From the NCBI GenBank assembly GCA_009903935.1, contig WYEG01000059.1:1-63669 (forward strand): a stretch of 63,669 nt of DNA, read 5' to 3'. The translations under genes were made by a program, and so were the position numbers. Source of the stretch: Caldimicrobium sp. Its GTDB lineage: Bacteria; Desulfobacterota; Thermodesulfobacteria; Thermodesulfobacteriales; Thermodesulfobacteriaceae. Under the pieces are notes generated by a model. The model was not told the DNA's origin, did not search any database, and saw only the letters and a program-made list of their open reading frames with translations. Below, one piece after another: positions 50,151-60,033 of the stretch (positions within the stretch are counted from its first letter, which is position 1; every line of letters begins with the position of its first letter).

Positions 50151-51545
50151 CTAAGCTTTACTGCTCAATAAAATTTTTTCAATTCTCCTTAAAACCTCAT
50201 CTCCATAATATTTAATAAACACTTTGTCTCCCTGTCTTCTAACATAAACGCAATTTCTTTCAAACCCGCAATGGGCAAGAAAATTACGAGGCTTTATCTC
50301 GTCACTCTCTCCTATGATTAAATTTCGTAGGGGGACATAATGCTCGGGAATATTATTTTTTATTTCTTCCCTTTCAAAGGTGTTGCTAAGTTCATGAGAA
50401 AAATACTCACGGTTTTGCTTTAGTTCAAAACAATTATAAAAGCTTTGATTTTCATCTCTGAAATTTCGAGCAAGTTCTTCTAATTCGACCTCTTCTTTTT
50501 TAAAAATCTTATATTCTTTCAATACTTTTAGAATTCCTTTATAGATAGATAGCATAAGGAAAGCTTTACGAAATAGATCAAACTTTAAGCCAGGAGTTGA
50601 TTGGTAGTTAGAGTAAAGGCTTTGCTTAACAAAGTTTATAAGATCAGCGATACCTCTATCTATTTCCTCTTCTTGATGATATTCCCAGGTATAAAGGACA
50701 AGAGGTGAATTATTCTTTATTGCAGAATAAAAGAAATAACCATATGAAAAGAGTTCGTTAAGTTGTCTCTTGAATGGTCGTAATTCTTTGTCCTCGCCGA
50801 TAAGGTCTTTTGCAAATTTAGAATAAGCATTATCTAATTTATTTTGAATTGGCTTTTCAGGAAAACTGAAGAAAGTCTTTACTTCTAAACAAAAATCTTT
50901 ATGAACTTGAAATGTTCTATTATAAGGTGCCACAATCGGGTCTGAAAAGGTTATAAAAACCTTTAGTCCATTCTGTTTTAAATTAAAGTTCTGAAGTTTA
51001 TAAAAAGTTAAAAACAATCTTCCAGCTTCAAGAAGAGCTGAAGTATATATATTATGACCACTTGAGATATCAAGATAAAGTTCAGAAAAGGTCTCATCTT
51101 GATACCGTTTAACCATATCAATAAAGATTTCAAGAATCAGTTCTTCTAAAGTTGCAGAAAATTTTATACCTCCATACTGACCTATGCTATGAATTACTAT
51201 AAATCCATCTGCTTCTTTTGAATGAGGATGCTTTTCAAAATAGGGATATGGATTTGAGAGATAGTTAGAAAGTTTGTTTTGATCGGATAAAATACTTTCT
51301 ATTACCTTTTTAAACTCTACTGGAATATTTTGAGTTTGTGTAGCCTTTTCGTTTAAAAGTGAGCTGTTTAAAAATAAGCTAACGGGATAGATAAGAATAA
51401 CCTTAGATGCTTGTTCATTTTCAAGAAAGCTTTGGCGAAGAGCAAAAGAACTAAGTAGAGCTTCGTATACCTTTCCATGAACTTCAAATTTAATGGGATT
51501 AAAAGCGCCTCGCTCAAGCCTTCCAATTTGGTAAATTAGCTTCAT
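50151..51545 (-). CDS. csx1: CRISPR-associated CARF-HEPN ribonuclease Csx1
   Basis: A 464-residue ancillary effector. The N-terminal CARF-type domain (about 1-235) includes LYLDISSGHNIYTSALLEAGR (about 157-177), the pocket helix that binds cyclic oligoadenylate. The C-terminal HEPN domain carries RNFLAHCGFERN (about 425-436), the R-x4-H catalytic motif; both catalytic residues are present, so it should be active. Activated by the second messenger made by Cas10, it cuts single-stranded RNA without specificity. It is last in the csm operon. Confidence 0.88.
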   Translation of the reverse strand: MKLIYQIGRLERGAFNPIKFEVHGKVYEALLSSFALRQSFLENEQASKVILIYPVSLFLNSSLLNEKATQTQNIPVEFKKVIESILSDQNKLSNYLSNPYPYFEKHPHSKEADGFIVIHSIGQYGGIKFSATLEELILEIFIDMVKRYQDETFSELYLDISSGHNIYTSALLEAGRLFLTFYKLQNFNLKQNGLKVFITFSDPIVAPYNRTFQVHKDFCLEVKTFFSFPEKPIQNKLDNAYSKFAKDLIGEDKELRPFKRQLNELFSYGYFFYSAIKNNSPLVLYTWEYHQEEEIDRGIADLINFVKQSLYSNYQSTPGLKFDLFRKAFLMLSIYKGILKVLKEYKIFKKEEVELEELARNFRDENQSFYNCFELKQNREYFSHELSNTFEREEIKNNIPEHYVPLRNLIIGESDEIKPRNFLAHCGFERNCVYVRRQGDKVFIKYYGDEVLRRIEKILLSSKA

Positions 51546-51556
51546 CGATGTCCTCC

Positions 51557-52477
51557 TTAAACTTCAACGATTTCATACTTTCCCAGACCAAAAGAAGTGT
51601 TTTTCCCGCAATGTAATATTTCACCAGCTTTTAATAAAGGGAAAAATGGTTCAATTGGTCCTTCAAAGGTAATATTGCCTATTAGTCCTCCTAACTTCAT
51701 TCTTTTGTCTTGTCTATAAGAAAATCGTTCCCAATCATACCATTTAAGATCATTATCTACTACCTTTACCTTTTCAGCGAGCTCAATTAAAACCTTAGCA
51801 GGTATTTCTGGTAGTTTCTCCGAAACATGGTAATAGTATAATACAGTTAGCCTTCTTAATAATGAACGAACAAGATGATGAAATTCTAATTTTCGAACAA
51901 GCTTTTTATTATGAATTAATCTTAGAGGCGTATGAATGTTTATTAATACTTTAGATGATTTCTGATGATGTAAAACATCGTTAGTTAGTGGAAAATTTAC
52001 ACTTAATCTTAAAATATCCGTAGATAAAGTATCTTTAAGAATAAACTTTCTATTCTCTTTTCCGATGCCATGCTCACCTGCTAACTCAACTGCAATTATA
52101 AAATAGGGTTCATAAGATACAGCTTTTCCTATCAAGACTATTTTTAACAAAAAGGTTTCCCCGGATTTAAAGATGTTTTTATTATCTAAAGGGGGTTCAA
52201 TGACAAAAGGATGCGGGATAGAAGGATATTTGTGAAGATTGAAAGGCAGTTTTTTATGGGGATCAGGAATTGTCTCAAAGATGTAAGCATAATAGCAGTT
52301 TTTGTAGATTGGACATTGATGGCAATCTTTGTAGCTTTTTAAAACACACAGGGCTTGTCTTAAGGTTCTCCCTATTACCCCTCTGAAAGAGGAACCTTTG
52401 AATGAGGGTAAGTGTAGTTCATCAATTGGTTCGCAGGTGATATTTATAATTTTGTATGGTATTTCAAGCTCACTCAT
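51557..52477 (-). CDS. cas6: CRISPR pre-crRNA endoribonuclease Cas6
   Basis: A 306-residue RAMP protein. It has the Cas6 (PF10040-like) layout: SFRGVIGRTLRQALC, a Cys cluster CHQCPIYKNCYYAYIFE (about 53-69), and the C-terminal glycine-rich loop GKNTSFGLGKYEI (about 292-304). It should cleave within the array repeat and leave the 8-nt tag. It follows csm5 after 2 bp. Catalytic His is not certain by eye; several His lie at 187-207. Confidence 0.85.
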   Translation of the reverse strand: MSELEIPYKIINITCEPIDELHLPSFKGSSFRGVIGRTLRQALCVLKSYKDCHQCPIYKNCYYAYIFETIPDPHKKLPFNLHKYPSIPHPFVIEPPLDNKNIFKSGETFLLKIVLIGKAVSYEPYFIIAVELAGEHGIGKENRKFILKDTLSTDILRLSVNFPLTNDVLHHQKSSKVLINIHTPLRLIHNKKLVRKLEFHHLVRSLLRRLTVLYYYHVSEKLPEIPAKVLIELAEKVKVVDNDLKWYDWERFSYRQDKRMKLGGLIGNITFEGPIEPFFPLLKAGEILHCGKNTSFGLGKYEIVEV

Positions 52478-52479
52478 GT

Positions 52480-53640
52480 TTATGAAAGTTTTTCAAACCT
52501 TAAAAGCGCCCAACCAAAAGGCATGGCTTGAGAAATATTTTTCTTTTGCTCGCTGGCAAGCCAAATTGTAGTGGGAGAAGTTTGATATTCAGTTCTACCT
52601 CCCTCTCTTCTAATTAAGATTTTTCTTATTTTATCTATAGTCATAGCTTCTGCTCCGGAGTGTTTTCCAAGCTTGATGAGAATAGCCTTTCTTTCTTTAA
52701 TATCCATCTTATGAGACTCGTGTAGACCGAATATCTTAAAACCAATATTTTTAGCTAAATCGTATTCATTTTTAAGTATCACCCTAAAGTGTCCCCATAC
52801 CCCTTCTATCAACTTAGACATTTCAATCTTCACTGGATTTCGTTTCAAATTTTCTGTTTCTGCTTTTATTTCTAAAATGCCTTCAAACTTTGCCCCAGGC
52901 GGTATAACTTCTATAGGCAAGGTAAGTCTGCCTCTTGTCTCTCCTTTTTGTTTGCTTACATTTACTTGGTATAATATTTTAGTTTCAATAGGAGAAATAG
53001 GGTTTAAATCAGAAATCTTTAACGCACCAAAAGGGTCTTTCGAAGGATTAGGACAGTTTAGTAATTGTTTTTCTAAAGTTTCCATTATTTCATTTATTTC
53101 TCCCCTCCTCGTACGCGAATTAATATTATTAACTCTTTCAATAATTTCTCTTATTGAGGGGTTGTTTTCGTTTTTCTTTAACAAAAACTCTAAATACCCT
53201 GTTCTTAAGGCCCCTTTGAGAGAGCTTCCTGGGATAATCGGTTGTTCGGTTAAGGGATTAAAGTAGGTCCTTGAAATTTCAAAGTTATTAAAATTTTGAA
53301 GTATCTCATCTGAAGTTAGTCTCAAGACCTCATCATATCTTTTTGCAAGCTCATAAGGTATAATGAATTGTTTTATATTAGTAAGCTTTTTTATCTTATC
53401 TTTTAAACGATAAGCATAGAATTTATATAGATCAACCAATGCTGATGGGTCCTTTTTATTTGAAATTCTATCAAGTTCATTCTTTTCTTCTAACGAAAAC
53501 ACTTCTAATAGATCAAAAAGTGAAAACTTAATTAGTTTTCTCTCTTCGCCATCTATTACAAACTCAACGGGTGATAAAACTTCATCGCATCCAATATGAA
53601 TAGGGCTTAAGGCTTCAATGGTTATTTTGTATCTTATCAT
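52480..53640 (-). CDS. csm5: Type III-A effector subunit Csm5
   Basis: A 386-residue RAMP-fold subunit capping the 3' end of the crRNA in the Csm complex. Opening YKITIEALSPIHIGCDEVLSPVEFVID, and PIIPGSSLKGALRTGYLEFLL (about 134-154), the glycine-rich RAMP signature, are typical. It overlaps csm4 by 26 bp. Confidence 0.88.
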   Translation of the reverse strand: MIRYKITIEALSPIHIGCDEVLSPVEFVIDGEERKLIKFSLFDLLEVFSLEEKNELDRISNKKDPSALVDLYKFYAYRLKDKIKKLTNIKQFIIPYELAKRYDEVLRLTSDEILQNFNNFEISRTYFNPLTEQPIIPGSSLKGALRTGYLEFLLKKNENNPSIREIIERVNNINSRTRRGEINEIMETLEKQLLNCPNPSKDPFGALKISDLNPISPIETKILYQVNVSKQKGETRGRLTLPIEVIPPGAKFEGILEIKAETENLKRNPVKIEMSKLIEGVWGHFRVILKNEYDLAKNIGFKIFGLHESHKMDIKERKAILIKLGKHSGAEAMTIDKIRKILIRREGGRTEYQTSPTTIWLASEQKKNISQAMPFGWALLRFEKLS

Positions 53641-54586
53641 AACTTACCTCCACTGGTATAACCAGAGAATAACCTTGATGCACTGCCTTTTCTATAATTG
53701 AAGACACCCCTAAAATTGCCCTGCCTACATAAATTCTTTTTTCAAACTTTTTTGGGATTAAAATTACTCCTTCATCAGCCATGAGGACTGGAGATTTAAA
53801 GGGGTTAGGAGACGCGCTTAAGACATCTCCATGACGACCAAACCGAATAAAGGGTTCGTAAAAAATTTCAGCATAATTACCGCTTTTGTCAGGAACGACA
53901 GGTGATAGAGCATAGTAGGCATTTTCTGTTTGTCTGGTGTTTGCATAGAAGTCTATTTCCTCATAGCTTAATACCTCGAATTTGCCCCATCCTGCAGTAG
54001 CATCCCTTCCATATCCAAATTTTCCTATCCGCTTTAACGCTTCAATAATTCCTTCAATAGATATGTCCTCTCTAACTCCGACAAAAAGAACAAGCTTAGT
54101 TATATACCAAAGCTTGGGGACTACAAAAGGGGTAAATCCTCCTCTACTCGTAGTTCCTAAAAGTCTGTGTATGGTGCATCTAACTTGCTCATCTTTCACT
54201 ATGATTACATCATCCGATGACAAGTATTCTATTTGATTTAATGGTGGTAAAGGGGGCTTGTATACAAAATATTCTTTAGCTTTTAATTCTTTTCTTTTTT
54301 GGACTAACTCTTCCTCGGGTAAGCTAAATAAAAAGTGTAAAGGTAAGGATGGTTTTTTAAGGTAGATTTGAGCTTCATCACTACTATTTCGATCTATATA
54401 TGGATAGGCTGAAGAAACTATACAAAAAGGATTTATTAAATAATCATTAAGTAAAGTTTCTAAATCTTTACCAAGTAAATCTTTATCGTAATAAATTTGC
54501 CAGCATATGTGTCCGAATAAGGTATCACCTTTTAACGGGGTCCCGAACCCGGTTAGAGGTTTTATGATAATTTGATAGGTTTTCAA
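53615..54586 (-). CDS. csm4: Type III-A effector subunit Csm4
   Basis: A 323-residue RAMP-fold subunit that holds the 5' handle of the crRNA next to Cas10. Start YQIIIKPLTGFGTPLKGDTLFGHICWQIYYD with the RAMP glycine pattern, and a second glycine-rich loop FGYGRDATAGWGKFEVL (about 195-211). It follows csm3 by 25 bp and overlaps csm5. Confidence 0.87.
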   Translation of the reverse strand: MKTYQIIIKPLTGFGTPLKGDTLFGHICWQIYYDKDLLGKDLETLLNDYLINPFCIVSSAYPYIDRNSSDEAQIYLKKPSLPLHFLFSLPEEELVQKRKELKAKEYFVYKPPLPPLNQIEYLSSDDVIIVKDEQVRCTIHRLLGTTSRGGFTPFVVPKLWYITKLVLFVGVREDISIEGIIEALKRIGKFGYGRDATAGWGKFEVLSYEEIDFYANTRQTENAYYALSPVVPDKSGNYAEIFYEPFIRFGRHGDVLSASPNPFKSPVLMADEGVILIPKKFEKRIYVGRAILGVSSIIEKAVHQGYSLVIPVEVSYDKIQNNH

Positions 54587-54611
54587 CTTAATCCTCCTCT
54601 TAATTTAACTT

Positions 54612-55364
54612 TTAATCAAAAAGTTTTATTTGTTCAAACTTCTGTTTTATATCCTCATTATAAAAATGGAATTTTATCCTTCCATAACCTCTTGAACCAC
54701 AACCTCCTAAGTAATCAAGCTCAAGAAGCTTCATACCCTTGAGAAGAATATCAAGTAGTTCTTCATCTTCATCAGAGTAAATTTTTAAAGTAATTCGAAA
54801 ATTAAATTCAGCTCCTGCTGGCACTCTTTCTGTAAAACGAGGGTGTTCAGCAGTTCCTGTTATTCTGTTGATACGATTTTCTGCTTTTATTTCGGTATAG
54901 GGTAGATTTTTATCATTAATTTCTTTCTTGAACTTTTCAGTTAAAAAACAATCGGAAAAAGCTACTCTTGTTGGACCAATTTCCTTGGCAACCTTCTCTC
55001 CTGCTCCAGAAAGACCAAATAGTTTTATAATAATTCTAGCACAATTCGTAATTTCATCTGGAACTTCTATTTTATTTTGATTTTGATTGTTATCCAAAAG
55101 TTTATATGATGTTATACCTCCACTCTCTTTATCAACTTTTATCGAATATGTTGGTAAGCCCATATAATACTCAAGTAAACTTCTAATTTTCCCTTTTAAA
55201 CTTGAACCAGGAATGTATGGTTCATTGAAATAAGGATGTTTTATAACTAAATTATCAACTCCACCAATATGCATTTCTGTATTACCTGATCCAATGTGTA
55301 AACCAGTTAAAAGCTCGATCTTGCCAGTAATTTCGTAAATCTTTTGAAGTTTTAGTGCTATCAT
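54612..55364 (-). CDS. csm3: Type III-A backbone subunit Csm3 (target-RNA nuclease)
   Basis: A 250-residue RAMP protein forming the filament backbone and cutting target RNA every 6 nt. The catalytic Asp loop is intact: LHIGSGNTEMHIGGVDNLVIKHP (about 22-44, Asp37 in GGVDN). RAMP motif IPGSSLKGKIRSLLEYYM (about 51-68) and C-terminal GGCGSRGYGRIKF (about 221-233). It lies 42 bp after csm2. Confidence 0.92.
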   Translation of the reverse strand: MIALKLQKIYEITGKIELLTGLHIGSGNTEMHIGGVDNLVIKHPYFNEPYIPGSSLKGKIRSLLEYYMGLPTYSIKVDKESGGITSYKLLDNNQNQNKIEVPDEITNCARIIIKLFGLSGAGEKVAKEIGPTRVAFSDCFLTEKFKKEINDKNLPYTEIKAENRINRITGTAEHPRFTERVPAGAEFNFRITLKIYSDEDEELLDILLKGMKLLELDYLGGCGSRGYGRIKFHFYNEDIKQKFEQIKLFD

Positions 55365-55406
55365 TTTTTCACCCTCCTCCTTCTAATAAGTTATTATATA
55401 CTTTTT

Positions 55407-55916
55407 TTAATCGCTTGGTCTATGAAAACGGTAATACCCCATGAAAGCCTCAAAGAAGTTCTTGAAAACTTCAAAGTCATCCCAATCTTCAATTTGGTTT
55501 AAACATTTTTCTATCATCTCTTTAAAATCATTATCAATATGCTTTCTACCTAAAGAATAGTAAACTTTCGCACGAATCATTTTAATGAAAGGTAAAAATT
55601 GTTTAAAATTTTCTTTAGGTTTATTCTTTAAATTATCGTAAAAAAACAGTACCTCATCATAAAACTTGCGTATTTGTGATCGTCTATTTTTATTTTGTTT
55701 CTGCCTATTAATGTCTCCTGAGTCAGACCAGCCGCTTATTTTCTCAGACCAATCGTAAGCGATTTTTGAAAATAAATCAGGATTTACTAATCTTTTTTCT
55801 TTATCTATCCAAAATTTTATTTCAGTGGAGTTAGGTCTTTCGTTGTGTTGTTGAGTTGAACGTTGCCCTGAACCTTGTGGAGACCTTCGGTCATTTCTCA
55901 TGCTACCTTGCGTCAT
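55407..55916 (-). CDS. csm2: Type III-A small subunit Csm2
   Basis: A 169-residue helical protein when started at ATG 55916 (AAGGAGGG 8 bases upstream); a longer frame to 55976 would sit inside cas10. The Gln/Ser/Arg-rich start (residues 1-30) is disordered, followed by the Csm2 helical bundle: IRKFYDEVLFFYDNLKNKPKENFKQFLPFIKMIRAKVYYSLGR (about 81-123). It stabilises the complex on target RNA. It overlaps cas10 by 14 bp. Confidence 0.87.
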   Translation of the reverse strand: MTQGSMRNDRRSPQGSGQRSTQQHNERPNSTEIKFWIDKEKRLVNPDLFSKIAYDWSEKISGWSDSGDINRQKQNKNRRSQIRKFYDEVLFFYDNLKNKPKENFKQFLPFIKMIRAKVYYSLGRKHIDNDFKEMIEKCLNQIEDWDDFEVFKNFFEAFMGYYRFHRPSD

Positions 55917-58497
55917 CTTTTGCCCTCCTTGTAGAGTATAGTATTTGCCAAAGAGGAAGCCTAAAAGCTTCCCCATAATTTTCTAAAGCATCTTTTATTT
56001 CTCTCAAAAAATTTTCCAATTCCTTTTGTCTAATTTCTTTGTCTAACCTTCTTTTTTTATCAAAATTTCTTACCGTAAAATAATAAAGTAAACTTCTCCA
56101 CAAAAGACATTTTAAATTATTGAGAGAAATACCTTTTATTGATCTACTCGTAGCTGTGCTTATTAACTTCTTTTCTTTAGCTACCATTTCAATTATATCG
56201 TTTAACTTGTATAAAAAACTTTTAGTTAAGATTTCTGTATCTTCATCGCATAAAGAGATAAGTTTTATTTTCCACTGTTCTAATGTTGGAATATTATCCC
56301 ATACAATATCAGTCTTAAATATAAATAATCTGTTTCTTCCTGCCTTCTTTGCTTGAGAAAGAAGAAATTCTGTTCTTTCCGCAAGCTCAATTACAGGAAT
56401 ATTAGGTTTAGTAAGTAAATAACCCGCTGATAAAGTAACATCTTTGTTACAGCAAACATATTTTTCAAACTTTTGTCTAACTTCTAAGATAAAATTGTAA
56501 CTTTCTTCCCAGGGTCCAACAACGAACAAATCATCTCCTCCACAAAAGACATTATAAATGTTCTTAAATTTTGTTTGGCAGAGATAAGGTAAATAAAACG
56601 CAAAAAATAGATTTAACATCCGAGAAAGAGCTAAGTATCTGGTAAAAGTTCTCTTGCTTGGGCGTAATCCTTTAAGAAAAATGCTCCCAAGATTATCCAC
56701 ATCTGCTTTGATAACGCCCAGTGCCTCAATGCCGGTAGTTGTTCCATTCTTTTTCTTTAAAGATAAGTTGGCAAGTTCTTCAAAGCTGAGTGGAATTTTG
56801 CTATCATTGGATACAACTAAAGGAACATAAGCATTTATAAACTTTTTTGCAAAAATAGCTTTTCTCTCTTCGTCACTACTTGCAGGTAAAGCTATATCCC
56901 ATATTGTCACTAAATTTTTATTAGCTAATTCTCTTTTGCATAATGAACTTTTGTCTTCAAACTTAGCATAATATTTGTTTAATATAGGAACAGTATTTAC
57001 AAATCCCGTATTTGTTTCTTTATTTTCTATTTCATAAATTAAAATAAACTTATTTTTAACTAATGCTTCACCAATTCTCTTCTGATCTCTACAAATTAAA
57101 CAAACAGGAATCTCTTCCTTTTCATTTTCTCTTTCAAATATTTCGTTTCTTTTTGCAGGTCTTTTCCCACATAATTTACATACTCCAAATCCAGAAAAGC
57201 TCGATAAATAATCCTCTATAGCTCCGCCAAATTGAAAGAGGTCAAATTTTTGATACTTTTTTTCTTCTGACTTTTTACCCAATCTTTTTAATAATTGGCT
57301 ATATCTGTCTTCCTTTAAGAAATCCTCGGGTTTAGCTTCGATATATGTTAATCCAATGGAAGTTTCCCCATAATAATATTGATAAAGCCAATTGTTTATC
57401 TCGTTTTCTATGTCCCGAAGTTTCTCTTTAATCTTGGTTAAATTAGGAGCAATAATCAAAAATTTACCGGCTGCAGAATATAACAGATTTACAAAAGGTA
57501 AACCTAATTGTCTCATGATATAATCTGCCACAAGCTCTGAATACATTGAAACCATAAAGGAACGCCCACGGAGGATTTTAGCAGCCCATTTCCTCGTTTC
57601 ACCTCCGCTTGCGAAAATAAATTTTTGTATTCCGTAGAAGTTTCCTTCTATGAATAAAAATTTGCTTTCATCAAGTTTTTTTATAGATTGTTCAGTTAAA
57701 CTATCCGTATTTTTGTGATATAAATACAAAGTAGAACCTAAGCTTGCTGTGAAATAAGAATGATCGTAGAGAGAAATATCGCTCAAAATCTTAACAAATG
57801 AATAAGTTGTCCCAGATCCAACAGTTGCTGAAGGAATAAATAAGAAGTATTTCAGCATCAAAGTATTTAATGCTTCTAACCAAATATCCGGTCTTTCTTT
57901 TAGAATTGAAATTTCTTTAAACGATTCTATAAAGCTGAGCCATATTTCATAGTATTTTTCTTGGGTAGCAAGCCCGTTAGTCCGCTCAACTGGAAAGATG
58001 TTTTCAGGCGATAATACATCAAGTTTGTATGCAAATCGATAATTTTCTAATTTATCTTCCTTCCAAGTATCATTTAGACTAAGATCCTCAAAGATGGTTA
58101 AAAGTGAGATATTAGCCGAAGTTTCGCCTTTTTCAAATTTTATTTCTTCATCTAAGTTCCTTCTTTCAAATCCGCTACTCAGTCTATCAGCCTGATGAAT
58201 AATCCATTCCCAAGGTGTTTCAGGTTTATGATGTTTTGCGGATAAATTTATCAAAGAATATTCAGCCTTTTCTTCTTGTAGAAAGAGGCTTGGAATGTAA
58301 TCTTTAAAATCTTCAATAAATTTAGCAGTATAAAGGACATGTTTATGTGTGTAATGCCCATTAATAAAACGTTGATAAATGTCGCGGTTTCCTCTTATAT
58401 ACTCCTCTGGTAGTTGTTGCCCCGTTCTTTGATAGACCTTTCCTATGTCATGAAGCAGGGCTGATAAAACAATCTTTTGTAAAATTATGTCGTCCAT
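55903..58497 (-). CDS. cas10: Cas10 (Csm1), cyclic-oligoadenylate synthase
   Basis: An 864-residue large subunit of the Csm complex. The N-terminal HD nuclease is complete: LSALLHDIGKVYQRTG (His-Asp at about 15-16) with conserved His in FINGHYTHKHVL and LSAKHHKP, for cutting ssDNA. A zinc module CKLCGKRP...CLICRDQ lies at about 440-475. The second palm domain has NVFCGGDDLFVVGPWEE (GGDD at about 659-662), which makes cyclic oligoadenylate from ATP. Both activities should work. It follows calpL after 63 bp and precedes csm2 with overlap. Confidence 0.94.
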   Translation of the reverse strand: MDDIILQKIVLSALLHDIGKVYQRTGQQLPEEYIRGNRDIYQRFINGHYTHKHVLYTAKFIEDFKDYIPSLFLQEEKAEYSLINLSAKHHKPETPWEWIIHQADRLSSGFERRNLDEEIKFEKGETSANISLLTIFEDLSLNDTWKEDKLENYRFAYKLDVLSPENIFPVERTNGLATQEKYYEIWLSFIESFKEISILKERPDIWLEALNTLMLKYFLFIPSATVGSGTTYSFVKILSDISLYDHSYFTASLGSTLYLYHKNTDSLTEQSIKKLDESKFLFIEGNFYGIQKFIFASGGETRKWAAKILRGRSFMVSMYSELVADYIMRQLGLPFVNLLYSAAGKFLIIAPNLTKIKEKLRDIENEINNWLYQYYYGETSIGLTYIEAKPEDFLKEDRYSQLLKRLGKKSEEKKYQKFDLFQFGGAIEDYLSSFSGFGVCKLCGKRPAKRNEIFERENEKEEIPVCLICRDQKRIGEALVKNKFILIYEIENKETNTGFVNTVPILNKYYAKFEDKSSLCKRELANKNLVTIWDIALPASSDEERKAIFAKKFINAYVPLVVSNDSKIPLSFEELANLSLKKKNGTTTGIEALGVIKADVDNLGSIFLKGLRPSKRTFTRYLALSRMLNLFFAFYLPYLCQTKFKNIYNVFCGGDDLFVVGPWEESYNFILEVRQKFEKYVCCNKDVTLSAGYLLTKPNIPVIELAERTEFLLSQAKKAGRNRLFIFKTDIVWDNIPTLEQWKIKLISLCDEDTEILTKSFLYKLNDIIEMVAKEKKLISTATSRSIKGISLNNLKCLLWRSLLYYFTVRNFDKKRRLDKEIRQKELENFLREIKDALENYGEAFRLPLWQILYSTRRAKDDAR

Positions 58498-58560
58498 AAT
58501 TCTACTCCTTTAAAGGCCTCATCTTTCCTTTTCTTAATATATTTTAAATAGTTTTTTCCT

Positions 58561-60033
58561 TTAATTTCTGACATTACCTTCCCTAATTTTTCTTAAAAAT
58601 CTAAATTCCAAAACTGGTTGATAGGACGAGCCGTCTTTTTGAAAATTGTAAATCCAGCCGTCGACATAATGACCAAAGGCTAAACCTACCATGAAGGCAA
58701 TTGGAATGGGGCAAGAAAAGAAAAAGTGATAGGTCTTCGTTGAATATTGTGACCGAATATCCTGGATAGCGCTTGCGCATTCTTTGGCAACCTCAGAAAA
58801 GCTCTCAATGGGAACATTTCCTTTTTGTTTAGCTTCTAAAACCAGAAAAGAAGGATTATTGAGATGGGAAAAGGCGTAGGATTTTACATCCGCAATCGCT
58901 TCGTGGTGCCCAAAGTTAAGCAAAATCACTAAATCTTCTCCATTATGTTCAAAGTGCGTATTAATATGATTATACTGAGATTTTCTTTCTTTCAAGTATC
59001 TTGGTTCATATATAGGAATGGTATGGTATTTTGTCTCCCCTTCCTTAGCTTGATAGTGGTAAAAGACGAAAGGATAGAAGTGGGAATAGAGAACGCCAAA
59101 AGCAAAGCTTAAAGCTACAGCCCCTCTCATGCCTAAATGAAAAATCTTATTCCAAGGGAGCGTATTAACAATTTTATAATAACGAGTATAAAAATCTTGG
59201 CAAACTTTCTTCCAATCTTCCTCGGTCTTTAATTGTCCGGTTAACTGATAAAAAGTGTCTTCTTGCAAGCCATAGAATAACTCAAGACCTTTTAGGACCT
59301 CAAATTCTTCAAAAGTTTTTTCTCCGATGAAGGCCTTTAAAAAGTTTGAAAATTCCTCGTAACCTGCGCTCGTGATGTAAAAAGGTATATCCCATTTATC
59401 TTTTTCTAAATAAGCTTTAATGGTGTTAAATCGTTTTACCTGAAGAGGGGTTATAAGCCTTAAACCTTGAGCTTTTGCAAATTCTATCTTTTCTTTTAGA
59501 TGCTCAACCTCTAAGATATCTCCCTTGGCATTTAAGGCTCCGGTAAATCTTAAATCTTCTGGAATCCTTTCAATATTCAAAGCTACAGCAAGAGGGAGCA
59601 TAAAACTTTTTCCAGAGATGTAGGTATCAAAGAATACAGCAAAGTTTTTGTTTAAAAGCTTCTTAACAATAGTTGAGGAATTTTTAAGCTCGGGCAAGTT
59701 TGTTATAACTTTAGAAGTATTAGGTATTACTAATCCTTTAGCAAAATCCGCTTTGTCTTTATCTACGACGATTATTTCAAAGTGTTTGCCTTTTCCTCTA
59801 ACAATCTGGTCGGCATCTTTAATAGGCTTAATCTTTAAATGCTTTACTAAAACTCTGGGGCTAAAACTATCTTTCAACCTTTCACGAATGTAATTAATGA
59901 GAGCAAACTGGACCTTAGGAGAGAATAAATTCCATCTCATTAAAAGTTCTTCAATGTGTTCATCAAGCAAACCCTGCTCAAGGAAGGAGAGTATATGATT
60001 CTCATCGAAGTCTTCAAACAGAAATCTCAACAT
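58561..60033 (-). CDS. calpL: CalpL: SAVED-domain Lon protease activated by cyclic oligoadenylate
   Basis: A 490-residue effector. Residues about 80-235 form a Lon-type protease: Ser143 in TYISGKSFMLPLAVAL, then LRFTGALNAKGDILEVEHLKEKIEFAKAQG with the catalytic Lys (Lys180 or Lys182). There is no AAA+ domain. Residues about 285-490 form a SAVED sensor (VALSFAFGVLYSHFYPFVFYHY, LVILLNFGHHEAIADV, TYHFFFSCPIPIAFMVGLAFGHYVDGWIYNFQKDG). In Sulfurihydrogenibium, CalpL binds cA4, oligomerises and cleaves the MazF-like CalpT, freeing sigma factor CalpS. The same three genes stand here in the same operon, so I assign them by architecture and order. It overlaps calpT by 20 bp. Confidence 0.9.
   Translation of the reverse strand: MLRFLFEDFDENHILSFLEQGLLDEHIEELLMRWNLFSPKVQFALINYIRERLKDSFSPRVLVKHLKIKPIKDADQIVRGKGKHFEIIVVDKDKADFAKGLVIPNTSKVITNLPELKNSSTIVKKLLNKNFAVFFDTYISGKSFMLPLAVALNIERIPEDLRFTGALNAKGDILEVEHLKEKIEFAKAQGLRLITPLQVKRFNTIKAYLEKDKWDIPFYITSAGYEEFSNFLKAFIGEKTFEEFEVLKGLELFYGLQEDTFYQLTGQLKTEEDWKKVCQDFYTRYYKIVNTLPWNKIFHLGMRGAVALSFAFGVLYSHFYPFVFYHYQAKEGETKYHTIPIYEPRYLKERKSQYNHINTHFEHNGEDLVILLNFGHHEAIADVKSYAFSHLNNPSFLVLEAKQKGNVPIESFSEVAKECASAIQDIRSQYSTKTYHFFFSCPIPIAFMVGLAFGHYVDGWIYNFQKDGSSYQPVLEFRFLRKIREGNVRN

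Noticed and set aside
55917-55976. Longer start for csm2
   Set aside because: It would lie inside cas10 without a Shine-Dalgarno; ATG 55916 has AAGGAGGG at the right distance.
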